Source: Pedobacter sp. WC2423 (lineage in GTDB: Bacteria; Bacteroidota; Bacteroidia; Sphingobacteriales; Sphingobacteriaceae). From it: a stretch of 64,000 bases of DNA. Of the stretch, positions 1-8,596 are shown piece after piece. Position numbers and translations under genes: made by a program. The notes beneath the pieces were generated by a model, which worked only from the letters and a program-made list of their open reading frames with translations, had not been told where the DNA came from and ran no database searches. Position 1 is the stretch's first letter; every line of letters starts with the position of its first letter. Location of the stretch: positions 5,766,001-5,830,000 of the forward strand of contig NZ_CP162005.1 of assembly GCF_040822065.1 (NCBI RefSeq). The letters run 5' to 3'.

Positions 1-976
1 CATTGGCCACATACAAGAAATAAAGTGACCCAAATAAAGCCAGGGTCTGCAAAGACTTGATGCTGATGGTATGCGCACCTGAAATCCAGGCGACAAGCGC
101 TATAAAGTAGAAAAAGACAAACAGGTCAATTCCGATATGCAGTTTTGGTGTGTATACTTTTGTTTGTAAAAATCTTTTTAAGAACAGTGCTGTCGTAATA
201 CCTGAGAAAAATGGAACCAGAAAAGAACTGTTTATGGCCAGCCATGGACTATCCGGCCATAGGAATTTAAATGCATAACCCTGAAAAGTGGCCTGCGTTA
301 AACCCACAAAGAAGATATAGAAGATGTAATAAATATAACTTGGATCTTTTACCGTAAAGGATATAAACAGGTTATACAAAATCATGATAATGATAATTCC
401 GGCATAGATCCCAAACAGGATATTCTTGCTGTTATCATTGACCAGTACTACTTTGGGTGTGCCTAAAGAAATAGGCAACTGGATCTGGTCTGTAGAACTA
501 ACACTGATGTAAAAGGTTTCTTTTTTATTTCTGGCCATGTTAACCGGAAATATATAGTTCGGATTATCGACTAACCTGGCATGAAAGGCTTTAAACTTTC
601 CTAATTTTGAAGAGGCATAAAGCTTATGGTTATCCAGTCTGTACAAGGTAATACTATCAATTGCCGGCTGTGCGACAACGAGCATTAAATTTTCTGCAAG
701 ACTTTGATTATCTACTGTAAATTTTATCCATATTTTATCTGAAGTGATACCCAGATTAGGGACTCTCTGATTGAGATATTCGAATTTGCGGCCGATAACC
801 TCCTGGATAGTTAATGATTTTGCAGGATCTCTGAAAATGGATATACCATTTTCAATCTTTAAAATGTTGTTTTCGTTTTTAAAGACAAGCGTACTGTCCT
901 GTGTCGCTGAATAGGTGAGAACGGCACTGCATAGCAGTGCTATTGTTAAAAATAGTATTTTTTTAAACAGGATCAT
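1..976 (-). CDS. 7TM-DISM receptor, N-terminal part (cut by window start)
   Basis: About 325 codons are visible and the 3' end lies outside the window. The protein begins MILFKKILFL and has a signal peptide, then an extracytoplasmic beta-rich domain of the 7TMR-DISMED2 type (roughly residues 25-180, with the family-like WIKFTV stretch), then several closely spaced membrane helices from about residue 185 (the 7TMR-DISM membrane domain). In this family the membrane part is usually followed by a histidine kinase, guanylate cyclase or LytTR/HTH output, which cannot be seen here. The extracytoplasmic domain is thought to bind small ligands such as carbohydrates. The ATG overlaps the last 14 nt of the upstream acyltransferase-like gene, so translation is probably coupled and this receptor belongs to the same operon. 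The family call is firm; the output domain and ligand are unknown. Confidence 0.8.
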   Translation of the reverse strand, partial: MILFKKILFLTIALLCSAVLTYSATQDSTLVFKNENNILKIENGISIFRDPAKSLTIQEVIGRKFEYLNQRVPNLGITSDKIWIKFTVDNQSLAENLMLVVAQPAIDSITLYRLDNHKLYASSKLGKFKAFHARLVDNPNYIFPVNMARNKKETFYISVSSTDQIQLPISLGTPKVVLVNDNSKNILFGIYAGIIIIMILYNLFISFTVKDPSYIYYIFYIFFVGLTQATFQGYAFKFLWPDSPWLAINSSFLVPFFSGITTALFLKRFLQTKVYTPKLHIGIDLFVFFYFIALVAWISGAHTISIKSLQTLALFGSLYFLYVAN

Positions 977-1670
977 GCAGATTTGGGATGTCTAAATTAT
1001 ATTCTAACTGGTACATACCTTTTGGGCCTCTTTCTTCAAAAAGCTGATGCGGATTGTCACGCAGGGAAAGAATTTTTTCACGTTCTGAATCATCGGCATT
1101 ACTCAAATCAAATGGATTTCTTAACCGCATTGCAGTGGCCACAAGGTCATCTTTAGGATAGTAAAACAAACCATTGTTACCTAATGAGGTTTCGATCACG
1201 CAGCCTACTCTTTTTCCCATTCTAACTGTAACAGGGGCACATAATACAAATAAGCTTACGATAGGCAGTTTTGCAGCAAGCACAGAACCTACTCTGGCCA
1301 GCACGTGGCTTCCAATACCCATACCAGCAACTTCTCTTGAGTTCCATAACCCACATAATTCACAGGTTCCACCACGGTCTTCATCCGCATTGATCATGTC
1401 ATATATTTTCGGATCGTATTTACCAATTGCAGAGGCAATAGGCAATTCATACTGAGCTGTTTGAATCTGGATCCTTGCACCTCCGTACACAAATTTAGTT
1501 TCTTTATCTTCCACTAAGATGACCATGGTCTTTGGATCCTCTACCCAATCCTGTTTGTTTGAAGTAATCTGGGTGATGCCATAAAGTTCAAGTAAGCGTT
1601 TGTGGCCGACAATAAATTTTGAGCAGGCTTCCGGATCGTCCGGAGCTCTGAATGTTCTAATGTGTATCAT
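963..1670 (-). CDS. GNAT-fold acyltransferase-like protein (autoinducer-synthase-like)
   Basis: A 235-residue soluble protein without signal peptide. The pattern of an early basic/aromatic region, a central GGARIQI strand followed by an LP turn (about 63-77), a CELCGLW segment (103-109) and a GMGIGSHVLARVG helix start (116-128) resembles the acyl-CoA/acyl-ACP site of GNAT enzymes, and more loosely the fold of LuxI-type and N-acyl amino acid synthases. No exact family is recognised. It sits in the middle of a three-gene operon: it overlaps the E1-like gene upstream by 14 nt and the 7TM receptor downstream by 14 nt. An enzyme that modifies a product activated by the E1-like protein is a reasonable inference, not a demonstrated role. 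C103 and C106 form a CxxC whose purpose is unclear. Confidence 0.55.
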   Translation of the reverse strand: MIHIRTFRAPDDPEACSKFIVGHKRLLELYGITQITSNKQDWVEDPKTMVILVEDKETKFVYGGARIQIQTAQYELPIASAIGKYDPKIYDMINADEDRGGTCELCGLWNSREVAGMGIGSHVLARVGSVLAAKLPIVSLFVLCAPVTVRMGKRVGCVIETSLGNNGLFYYPKDDLVATAMRLRNPFDLSNADDSEREKILSLRDNPHQLFEERGPKGMYQLEYNLDIPNLHDPV

Positions 1671-2823
1671 TGTCTCCGTTTATATTAGTGATTGTATTCA
1701 ACTCATCAGTAAACAATTCGTCGAAGTCAACAAAGTACCTTCCTGATGTGCTAAATTGATTAAGCAATATGCGACGACTGATGTCTGTAACCATAGCTCC
1801 ACCCAAAGTTACTGCCGAAGCAAGTTGCGGCCAGCCAACAATAGTTTTGTTCATCTCCCCAACCGATTTCATCATGGCCGGAGATAAATTCTCAAAACCT
1901 ATGATTTTTCCGAGGTACCCTATTTTTTCAGGAATAGTCAGTTTATTTAACATTTCTGTAAGCTGATCTGCGCTTAATGCTTCCAGCTCGGCTACTTTTC
2001 CATGGAAAATTGGTCTTTCCGGCTCCAGGTCGAAACGTTCTACATCCAGCATTCCTTTGTCATTGGTATCCATGACTACCGGAATTCCCAATGCCTTAGC
2101 TTTGATACGGGCAAGGATTTTGATGTCAATCCCATCACATTCTTCTACCAGGATATCCAGTTTCCCGTTTCCGGTAAAAAACTCATCAATAGTATCCAGC
2201 GTGATACCTTCGGTAAAACAGATAACATTGATGAATGGATCAAGCTCAGCAATCTGTCTGGCTGCTACAATGGATTTGTTTAAACCAAGGTCCTGTACAT
2301 TTACCTTGATTCTGTTCATATTGCTCAACTCAATTTCATCGAAATCGGCCAGGCGGAGTTCTCCGCAGGTCCGTTCCATAGCCAATGTTAAAGCAATGCT
2401 CTGTCCTACAGATAAACCAATAATTCCTATCTTTTTTTGCTTCAGGACCTGGATCTCTTCAGGTGTGATTTTATACACATTCCTGCTTGTTCTCACCTGT
2501 GCAAATTCCTGTTCATCAAGTGTATGTACCAATTTATTTGACCATGGATAATATACCCATACACCGTATTGGTCTGCATCAGTTTTCAGGTGTGCTGCAA
2601 CCAGTGCCGCAGATTGATCCGGAGTTAATTTTTGCTGCGGATTATTCAGTCTAATGAGTTCTGCAAGCTGGCTTAAAATGGTGTCATAAATAAGCAGGGC
2701 AGGGTTACTGGCGATTAAGTTTTTAAGCTTTTCTCCTTCCTCCGGATTGATTAATCTGAAATAAACCGGGCGGTATATCATGGAATGGTCAGGAGCATTA
2801 ACACTAGAATTAATCTTATCCAT
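1657..2823 (-). CDS. ThiF/MoeB/E1-like adenylyltransferase (MoeY/Rv1355c-like)
   Basis: A 388-residue protein. An N-terminal region of about 125 residues precedes an E1-type Rossmann domain: KIGIIGLSVG (131-140) stands where E1 enzymes carry a GxGxxG nucleotide loop, and ADFDEIELSNMNR (159-171) matches the conserved acidic residues and the N-x-N-R motif that bind ATP and Mg. Family members adenylate a C-terminal or free carboxylate (ThiF, MoeB, ubiquitin E1). The CxxC zinc pairs of MoeB/ThiF are not visible. The domain order resembles the Rv1355c/MoeY family, whose longer members carry a nitroreductase-like domain; here the protein ends without it. The protein is first in a leftward operon with an acyltransferase-like gene and a 7TM receptor. 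The substrate is unknown; no ubiquitin-like or ThiS/MoaD-like partner is encoded nearby. Confidence 0.75.
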   Translation of the reverse strand: MDKINSSVNAPDHSMIYRPVYFRLINPEEGEKLKNLIASNPALLIYDTILSQLAELIRLNNPQQKLTPDQSAALVAAHLKTDADQYGVWVYYPWSNKLVHTLDEQEFAQVRTSRNVYKITPEEIQVLKQKKIGIIGLSVGQSIALTLAMERTCGELRLADFDEIELSNMNRIKVNVQDLGLNKSIVAARQIAELDPFINVICFTEGITLDTIDEFFTGNGKLDILVEECDGIDIKILARIKAKALGIPVVMDTNDKGMLDVERFDLEPERPIFHGKVAELEALSADQLTEMLNKLTIPEKIGYLGKIIGFENLSPAMMKSVGEMNKTIVGWPQLASAVTLGGAMVTDISRRILLNQFSTSGRYFVDFDELFTDELNTITNINGDNDTH

Positions 2824-2951
2824 TTTTGCTTTATTGTGTGAGCTTTTGTGTAAAATTGATCAATTATTATTTAGAAATAATTTTTATCCGAAATTAGTTT
2901 TTTAGAATTTATAAAAGCAATATATTTAACAAAAAAATCCAATAAATAACA

Positions 2952-3419
2952 ATGAATTCCGACACCCCAATTAATGTGCTTTATGTGGATGATGAAGTTC
3001 ATAATCTTAATTCTTTTAAAGCCGGCTTTAGAAGGAAATTCAACATTTTTACGGCTGAATCTGCTGTGGAGGGACGGAAGGTATTAGAAACTGAACTTAT
3101 TCATGTAATTATAACCGATCAACGCATGCCGGTTACCACTGGTATCGAATTTCTGGAATCAATAATTCCGGATTTTCCCGATCCGATCCGAATATTGCTG
3201 ACCGGTTATGCGGATATCAACGCAGTAATTGATGCCATCAACAAAGGTCAGGTTTATAAATATATTCAAAAACCATGGATGGACGAAGATCTGAGGATCA
3301 ACATCGAAAAGGCGTATGAAATTTATGCGCTGAGGAAAGAAAATAAAGAGCTTACCGAAGCTTTGCTGGTTGCCAATAAACAACTGGAATTCCTGCTTAG
3401 ACAAAACTTACTTTCTTAA
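2952..3419 (+). CDS. Stand-alone RpfG-type response regulator receiver
   Basis: A 155-residue protein made of one receiver domain (about 8-125) and a short C-terminal coiled coil (about 125-150, rich in K/E/L). The acidic pair D13-D14, the phosphoacceptor D56 (in IITDQRMP), the T/LTGYAD segment and the K in QKPW are all present. The NKGQVYKYIQKPW signature is typical of RpfG/HupR-like receivers. There is no HD-GYP, DNA-binding or other output domain, so it probably acts by protein contact. It is transcribed away from the E1/acyltransferase/7TM-receptor operon with a 128-bp shared upstream region, which makes it a candidate partner of that receptor (inference). A terminator hairpin follows the stop codon. 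Confidence 0.88.
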   Translation: MNSDTPINVLYVDDEVHNLNSFKAGFRRKFNIFTAESAVEGRKVLETELIHVIITDQRMPVTTGIEFLESIIPDFPDPIRILLTGYADINAVIDAINKGQVYKYIQKPWMDEDLRINIEKAYEIYALRKENKELTEALLVANKQLEFLLRQNLLS

Positions 3420-3428
3420 GTCAGTATA

Positions 3429-3470
3429 AAGCAAAAAGGTATAGGCAAATGCACGTGCCTTTTTGCTTTT
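3429..3470 (+). terminator. Rho-independent terminator of the receiver gene
   Basis: Inverted repeat gcaaaaagg (3431-3439) and cctttttgc (3458-3466) followed by a T-rich stretch, just after the stop codon of the receiver gene. The arms are A/T-rich on the outside, so it may also work for the convergent rpoN transcript. Confidence 0.7.
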
Positions 3471-3523
3471 AATCACCAATCATCAGCCAGCGGGCACAAG
3501 CCTGCCTGGCACTGCACACCGGC

Positions 3524-4996
3524 CTAAAGTTCTTTTCTCAATCTGGCTACAGGAATATTCATTTGCTCTCTGTATTTCGCAACTGTTCTGCGGGCAATAT
3601 TATAACCTTGTTCTTTTAGGATTTCGGTTAGTTTCTCATCTGCCAGTGGCTTGCGTTTATCTTCATTACCGATACAGTCTTCCAGAATTTTCTTTACTTC
3701 TTTATTCGATACTTCTTCACCGCTTTCAGTCTGAATAGCTTCCGAGAAAAAAGACTTCAACAAGAAAGTCCCGAATTCTGTTTGTACATATTTAGAGTTT
3801 GCTACCCTTGACACAGTAGAAATATCCATATCAATTTTATCAGCAATATCTTTCAGGATCATCGGACGCATTTTACGTTCATCACCTGTCAGCAAATATT
3901 CATACTGATATTGCATAATGGCATTCATTGTTTTTAACAAAGTTTGCTGACGTTGTTTAATGGCATCAATAAACCATTTCGCTGAATCCAGTTTCTGCTT
4001 CACAAATTGTACAGCCTCTTTTAGTTTTTTGTCCTTTTGCGCAGCTTTGTCGTAATGCTGGAACATGTCTATGTAAGAACGGCTCACTCTTAACTCCGGT
4101 GCATTTTTTGAGTTTAAAGTCAAAATAAGAACAGCGTCATTGTTCGAAATATGGAAATCAGGGATAACTTGCAATTGCTTGGTTGTCACCTGGTTTGAGT
4201 CTCCTGGTTTCGGGTTTAGCCGAAGGATTTCTGCAATAATTTCCTTTAAATCTTCACTGTTTAAGCCTAATGACTTTTCAAGTTTGTCGTAATGTTTTCT
4301 GGTAAATTCATCCAGGTAATTTTCTACGATCATGATCGCTTTCTGGATAATAGGATTGTGCGGATCTTTTCTGCGCAATTGTAAAGTCAGGCATTCCTGT
4401 AAATCTCTGGCTGCAATTCCCGGAGGATCGAAGCTCTGAATTACTTTCAGCATTTCCAGTACGTCTTCTTCTTCGACCATTGCATTCTGTGAAAAAGCAA
4501 GATCATCAATCATGGAAGTAATTGGTCTGCGCAGATAACCGTCGTCGTCTAAACTGCCGATAATCTGTTTACCAATAATAAAGTCCTGATCTGATAAAGG
4601 AACTAAATCAAGCTGTTCCTGAAGACTTTCAAAAAAAGTACTCTCAATAGCTATCGGAGTTTCTTTCTTTTCCTCATCATCGTCATTGTTATTGTAAGAA
4701 GTGCTGTAATCATTGCCGCCATCATCCTGTAAATAATCATCTACATTAAATTCATCAGTACTTTCTTCCTTTGAACCCCCGTCAAAATCATCAGGAGAAT
4801 CATTCAAATCATCATATTCACTTTTAGGTTCCTCCGCGATCATTAAACTTGGGTCTTCGAGCGCCGGATTTTCTTCTAACTCTTCTTTTATTCTGGTATC
4901 AAGGGAAACAGTAGGCACCTGCAACAGTTTAATAAACTGAATTTGTTGAGGCGATAACTTTTGAAGTAATTTTTGTTGTAAATGTTGTTTAAGCAT
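3524..4996 (-). CDS. rpoN: RNA polymerase sigma-54 factor
   Basis: Sigma-54 directs core polymerase to -24/-12 promoters and needs an enhancer-binding ATPase to open DNA. The 490-residue product has the Gln/Leu-rich region I at the N-terminus (LKQHLQQKLLQKLSPQQ), a strongly acidic region II (about 60-110, many D/E/N), the core-binding region, a helix-turn-helix near ILKDIADKIDMDISTVSRV, and the RpoN box ARRTVAKYRE at about 468-477. The ATG at 4994-4996 is preferred over an in-frame TTG 33 nt upstream because region I begins directly after it. Its gene is flanked by convergent and divergent neighbours, so it is transcribed alone. No sigma-54 activator is encoded in the window. Confidence 0.97.
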   Translation of the reverse strand: MLKQHLQQKLLQKLSPQQIQFIKLLQVPTVSLDTRIKEELEENPALEDPSLMIAEEPKSEYDDLNDSPDDFDGGSKEESTDEFNVDDYLQDDGGNDYSTSYNNNDDDEEKKETPIAIESTFFESLQEQLDLVPLSDQDFIIGKQIIGSLDDDGYLRRPITSMIDDLAFSQNAMVEEEDVLEMLKVIQSFDPPGIAARDLQECLTLQLRRKDPHNPIIQKAIMIVENYLDEFTRKHYDKLEKSLGLNSEDLKEIIAEILRLNPKPGDSNQVTTKQLQVIPDFHISNNDAVLILTLNSKNAPELRVSRSYIDMFQHYDKAAQKDKKLKEAVQFVKQKLDSAKWFIDAIKQRQQTLLKTMNAIMQYQYEYLLTGDERKMRPMILKDIADKIDMDISTVSRVANSKYVQTEFGTFLLKSFFSEAIQTESGEEVSNKEVKKILEDCIGNEDKRKPLADEKLTEILKEQGYNIARRTVAKYREQMNIPVARLRKEL

Positions 4997-5169
4997 GTTT
5001 TGTAGAAAAGGTATTGTGACCCGTTTCAAAAATAAGCATTTGGTTTATATATCAACCATATTGTGGAACGAATATTGTGTTTGAATGTGTTTTTCAACAA
5101 AAAAGCTTTGTTTTCTTAATAAAGTTTATATTTTTATTAACAGTTGAACACCATGAAAAATTAAATACT

Positions 5170-5619
5170 ATGAGTTTTGTAAAAGAATTTAAGGAATTTG
5201 CCATCAAAGGCAATGTAGTCGACCTGGCAGTCGGTGTGATTATTGGAGGGGCATTTGGTAAGATTGTAACCTCAATGGTTAATGATTTAATTATGCCTCC
5301 TATCAGCTTATTAATTGGTGATAAGGGCTTTGTAAACTATTATATTCCACTAAGCGATAAAGTGAGGGCATTTGTTGCTGCTAATCCTGCGGCCTCTCTG
5401 GAAGAGGCAAGAAAAGCAGGGCCTGTGTTTGCATGGGGAAATTTCGCCACAGAAGTGATTAACTTCGTGATTCTGGCCTTCATTATTTTTCTAATGGTAA
5501 AAGCGATCAATCAATTGAAACGTAAACAAGAGGAAGTTGTTGTAGCTGAGCCAGTTCCAACAAAAGAAGAAGTTTTGTTAGGCGAAATCAGAGACTTACT
5601 GAAAACCAGGAATATTTAA
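5170..5619 (+). CDS. mscL: Large-conductance mechanosensitive channel
   Basis: A 149-residue inner-membrane protein that forms a pentameric pore opened by membrane tension on osmotic downshock. The N-terminal amphipathic helix (MSFVKEFKEFAIKGN), the first pore helix (VVDLAVGVIIGGAFGKIV), a periplasmic loop and the second helix (about 95-120, ending near KAINQLK) follow the MscL plan, and the charged C-terminal bundle LLGEIRDLLK is present. Length is normal for the family. The start at 5170 gives the canonical N-terminus; an upstream in-frame GTG would add an implausible hydrophobic extension. The gene stands alone, divergent from rpoN, with its own terminator. Confidence 0.96.
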   Translation: MSFVKEFKEFAIKGNVVDLAVGVIIGGAFGKIVTSMVNDLIMPPISLLIGDKGFVNYYIPLSDKVRAFVAANPAASLEEARKAGPVFAWGNFATEVINFVILAFIIFLMVKAINQLKRKQEEVVVAEPVPTKEEVLLGEIRDLLKTRNI

Positions 5620-5634
5620 GTAATATCCAAAAGG

Positions 5635-5672
5635 AAAGGCTATCCTGTAAGCTTATGGGATGGCCTTTTTTT
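5635..5672 (+). terminator. Terminator of mscL
   Basis: Arms aaaggctatcc (5635-5645) and ggatggccttt (5658-5668), one G-T pair, followed by a run of T residues. Confidence 0.8.
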
Positions 5673-5700
5673 GTTTCAGCTACCCAACGTATTTATTTCG

Positions 5701-6555
5701 TTACTTACCTGTCAGAATGATATAATCTCCCAATTCTGCCTGTTTTGTCCAGTCTGGTTCTGTCGCACCCTGAGCTGCAAAACATGAAATATTGACCAGC
5801 GTTAAGTTCGGTGCGTATTTTTTAAGCTGCGCAAAAGCGCCCAGTTTTTCATCACTATGGAACCTTCCGTTCACCTGGAATATCTTTTTCTTTGGGTTTA
5901 ACTTATGGTATTTAGCTATAGACCAGGCCATGGAAGCATCCCATAAATTTTGTGTCTGATAGATTTTCATCCCACCCATGTTATGTCCGCCAAGCGTGTT
6001 TACAAACTTTTCATAGTATCTCCCTGTTGCTGTATCAATAGGCAGTGGTGGTAAGAATTCTTTAGAAGCAGCAGGGAAATCATTCAGCTTATTTAACCCT
6101 GACAAAGTAACTGCATTGCTATACCTGGTCGCTGCATTGGCGCCGATCACGTCTGCTTTATTTTCTTTCGCCAGCTCAATCAATGGCTTATAATCTTTAT
6201 AATTGTTCCAGGCACGCGCCTCTTTGATGAAATTCTTTTCAGCAATTACACCGCTCAGATATTCATTAAGCACTGGTTGTACATCGGTCGGAAACATTTC
6301 TAAAGAAAGTGCTGTGCCTGGATAGGTCCGGAGCATTTTACTGAATAGCTGTGCTTCCAGTACATGTCCGGTTGAATCATTATGTTCCTCACCGAAAAAC
6401 AGTACATCGACTTTTTTTATGTTTTTAATCAGCTGTTCTGCACTGATCGCTTTTCTCGTTTTTGTCTCAAATATCTGATAAGATTGATCATTATTCTGGG
6501 CAAATAAGGCTGCAGGGATCAGAACCCACGCAAACAGGAGGAGTTTCTTTTTCAT
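5701..6555 (-). CDS. ChaN/TIKI-like exported protein
   Basis: A 284-residue exported protein: the signal peptide ends near LFA-Q at residue 19. The FGEEHND motif at 54-60 and the later GMKIYQTQNLWDASMAW segment match the ChaN family (haem-binding lipoprotein of iron transport, related to the EreA/TIKI fold, whose GExH motif binds metal or haem). The RFHSD histidine segment near 230 is the usual second conserved site. Unlike classical ChaN there is no lipobox cysteine, so it is probably periplasmic and soluble. The gene is alone, with no TonB receptor next to it, so a link to iron is a family-based guess. Confidence 0.8.
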   Translation of the reverse strand: MKKKLLLFAWVLIPAALFAQNNDQSYQIFETKTRKAISAEQLIKNIKKVDVLFFGEEHNDSTGHVLEAQLFSKMLRTYPGTALSLEMFPTDVQPVLNEYLSGVIAEKNFIKEARAWNNYKDYKPLIELAKENKADVIGANAATRYSNAVTLSGLNKLNDFPAASKEFLPPLPIDTATGRYYEKFVNTLGGHNMGGMKIYQTQNLWDASMAWSIAKYHKLNPKKKIFQVNGRFHSDEKLGAFAQLKKYAPNLTLVNISCFAAQGATEPDWTKQAELGDYIILTGK

Positions 6556-6687
6556 ATCTTTTAGTATCTCTCAAAGTAACGCATAATTGTTCACCGGCAA
6601 AAAAATGATGTTCACCGGGGTTTTACGGCTATAGGAATGATCCCTATTTAACAATGCATATTTACTCCTTAGTTTTGATCCTGATAA

Positions 6688-7542
6688 ATGAACATTAAGG
6701 TTATGGAAAACTATAAATATAAAAACCGTTCTAACAGAGTATGGAGTGGTTTAATTCTGCTGATCATCGGCGCTGTCTTTTTACTGCGTAATTTTGGGAT
6801 TAATGTACCTGACTGGGTATTCAGCTGGCCTACTTTATTAATCTTAATAGGTCTGGTGATTGGCTTTAAACGTAAATTTCATGGCGGAGGATGGCTGATT
6901 ATGATACTGGTAGGTGGTTATTTTAACTTGCAGAACTTCATTGATTTTAACATGACGCAATATTATATCGGAGCCGGATTTATAATTTTGGGCTTGTTTG
7001 TGATCTTTAAACCTGTGAGCCCGCGCAAAAAAAGGTGGGAAAAGAGGTTTGAAGACTTCAAAAGAGCCGGTTGTACACCAGGTGCGTCAGGTCCATGGAA
7101 TCATCCGGGGGGCTGGCAAACAGGCGCTGCCGGTCCGCAGACTGATCCAGCTGATCCTAACAATCAAACTTCAGATCCTTATGCCAGAACCCAGCCTGCC
7201 GAAAATGATTTTGTAGATTCTGTAAATGTATTTAGTGGCAGCAAACAACAAATCTATTCCAAGAATTTTAAAGGTGGTGAGGTGGTTTCTGTTTTCGGAG
7301 GATGTGAACTGGATCTGACACAGGCCGATTTTTCTGATCAGGTAGTTATTGAAGTTGTAGCCATATTTGGAGGAATTAAATTAATTATTCCGCCGGGATG
7401 GGTCGTGGAATCACAAGTGAGCCCAATATTCGGAGGGCTGGATGACAGCCGCACCATTAATCCGGTAAACAGCGAACCATTAAAAATAATTACAATAAAA
7501 GGAGTAGTTTTATTTGGTGGAGTGAGCATCAGTAATTTTTAA
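6688..7542 (+). CDS. LiaF-like membrane protein (DUF5668 plus FGG beta-helix)
   Basis: A 284-residue protein with four predicted membrane helices (about 18-38, 42-60, 68-80, 88-108; LLIIGAVFLLRNFG is typical of the LiaF/DUF5668 region), a Pro/Gly-rich linker (about 125-175) and a C-terminal beta-helix carrying four regularly spaced FGG turns (VFGG, IFGG, IFGG, LFGG). This is the layout of LiaF/VraT-type cell-envelope sensors. It lies 10 nt before a LytS-type kinase, which overlaps a LytTR regulator, so the three genes form an operon. By analogy with LiaFSR it could restrain the kinase until the envelope is stressed (inference). A second ATG five codons in is an alternative start. Confidence 0.8.
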   Translation: MNIKVMENYKYKNRSNRVWSGLILLIIGAVFLLRNFGINVPDWVFSWPTLLILIGLVIGFKRKFHGGGWLIMILVGGYFNLQNFIDFNMTQYYIGAGFIILGLFVIFKPVSPRKKRWEKRFEDFKRAGCTPGASGPWNHPGGWQTGAAGPQTDPADPNNQTSDPYARTQPAENDFVDSVNVFSGSKQQIYSKNFKGGEVVSVFGGCELDLTQADFSDQVVIEVVAIFGGIKLIIPPGWVVESQVSPIFGGLDDSRTINPVNSEPLKIITIKGVVLFGGVSISNF

Positions 7543-7552
7543 ACCAGATATT

Positions 7553-8596
7553 TTGACCAGTAACCCTTTGTTAACTAAAAAAGCACAAAAAACCGCAGCC
7601 ATACTCTTTGTAGCCTGGACAACTGCACTCGTTCTACTGTTTTTTTATACGCTAAATTTTAGCTGGGTGGTGTCAATTGCTGATAGTTTAATCACTAATA
7701 CGCTTTTAGCACTCTGTTGTGGGGTGATTAGTATGGTACTGAGATTTTATCAGCCAAAGGATGAAATTGTATTGTTTGTCATCGTAATGGCTATTGCGCT
7801 CTCTGTATTGGTTACCTGGGCTTGCCGCTGCTTGTTAACTGGTATTTTTGTGCATGACCGTACTTATCTGATTTTTTTGAACTTATCACTGGTATTCAGG
7901 TTTATTGTCATCTTCGTTTTTCTGGCCTGGTGTGCATTTGTGAATGTATTATGGTACCGCCTGGAAGGGCAATCTGAAATGCAGGAACGTTTGTTTACGG
8001 CTCAGAATTTAGCGAAGGAAGCAGAGCTGAACAAACTCAGGCATCAGTTGCAACCCCATTTTTTGTTTAATAGCTTAAATTCTGTTTACGCGCTGACCAT
8101 TGTAAATCCAAAAGAAGCCGGGACAATGATTACAAAATTAGCTTCTTTTTTAAGAGGTACCTTGAAAAGAGATGATGAAGTATGGGTTAGCGTGGCTGAA
8201 GAAATGGACTATATCCAATTGTACCTGGATATTGAAAAGGTGAGGTTCAGTCACCGCTTAAATCTTGATATTCAGATTGCTGAAAATACTTTAAACCTTT
8301 CCTTACCGGGTACATTACTACAGCCTATTGTGGAAAACGCTATCAAATTCGGACTGTACAATACCGCATCAGCGATCTTGATTTCTGTTTTGGTCACTTT
8401 AGAGAATAACCTGCTGGTGATCAGGGTAGAAAATCCTTATGACCCGGAAACGAAAGCTACTGACGGTACAGGCTTTGGACTCACTGCAATCCGCAGAAGG
8501 CTCTATTTGCTTTTTGCAGATAATACCTTACTGCAAACTTCCTCTACAGAGGATAATAAATATATAACTATGCTTAAAATACCACAGAAATTATGA
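7553..8596 (+). CDS. LytS-type sensor histidine kinase
   Basis: A 347-residue kinase with four N-terminal membrane helices (about 15-35, 42-62, 70-92, 108-135), then the His_kinase region (PF06580 type): LRHQLQPHFLFNSLNS with phosphoacceptor H169, followed by the ATP-binding site (LLQPIVENAIKFGL N-box and GTGFGLTAIRRRL G-box). There is no extracellular domain, so the membrane part or the LiaF-like neighbour is the likely sensor. The start is probably TTG at 7553, 10 nt after the upstream gene; no ATG gives a sensible N-terminus. Its stop overlaps the LytTR regulator ATG by 4 nt (ATGA). Confidence 0.92.
   Translation: MTSNPLLTKKAQKTAAILFVAWTTALVLLFFYTLNFSWVVSIADSLITNTLLALCCGVISMVLRFYQPKDEIVLFVIVMAIALSVLVTWACRCLLTGIFVHDRTYLIFLNLSLVFRFIVIFVFLAWCAFVNVLWYRLEGQSEMQERLFTAQNLAKEAELNKLRHQLQPHFLFNSLNSVYALTIVNPKEAGTMITKLASFLRGTLKRDDEVWVSVAEEMDYIQLYLDIEKVRFSHRLNLDIQIAENTLNLSLPGTLLQPIVENAIKFGLYNTASAILISVLVTLENNLLVIRVENPYDPETKATDGTGFGLTAIRRRLYLLFADNTLLQTSSTEDNKYITMLKIPQKL

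Noticed and set aside
2057..2551. A 164-codon rightward ORF opposite the E1-like gene
   Set aside because: It is antisense to a well supported domain and shows no protein-like motif.
5041..5170. Longer MscL with a 31-residue N-terminal extension
   Set aside because: The extension starts from GTG, is hydrophobic and unlike the family, and the internal ATG gives the canonical start.
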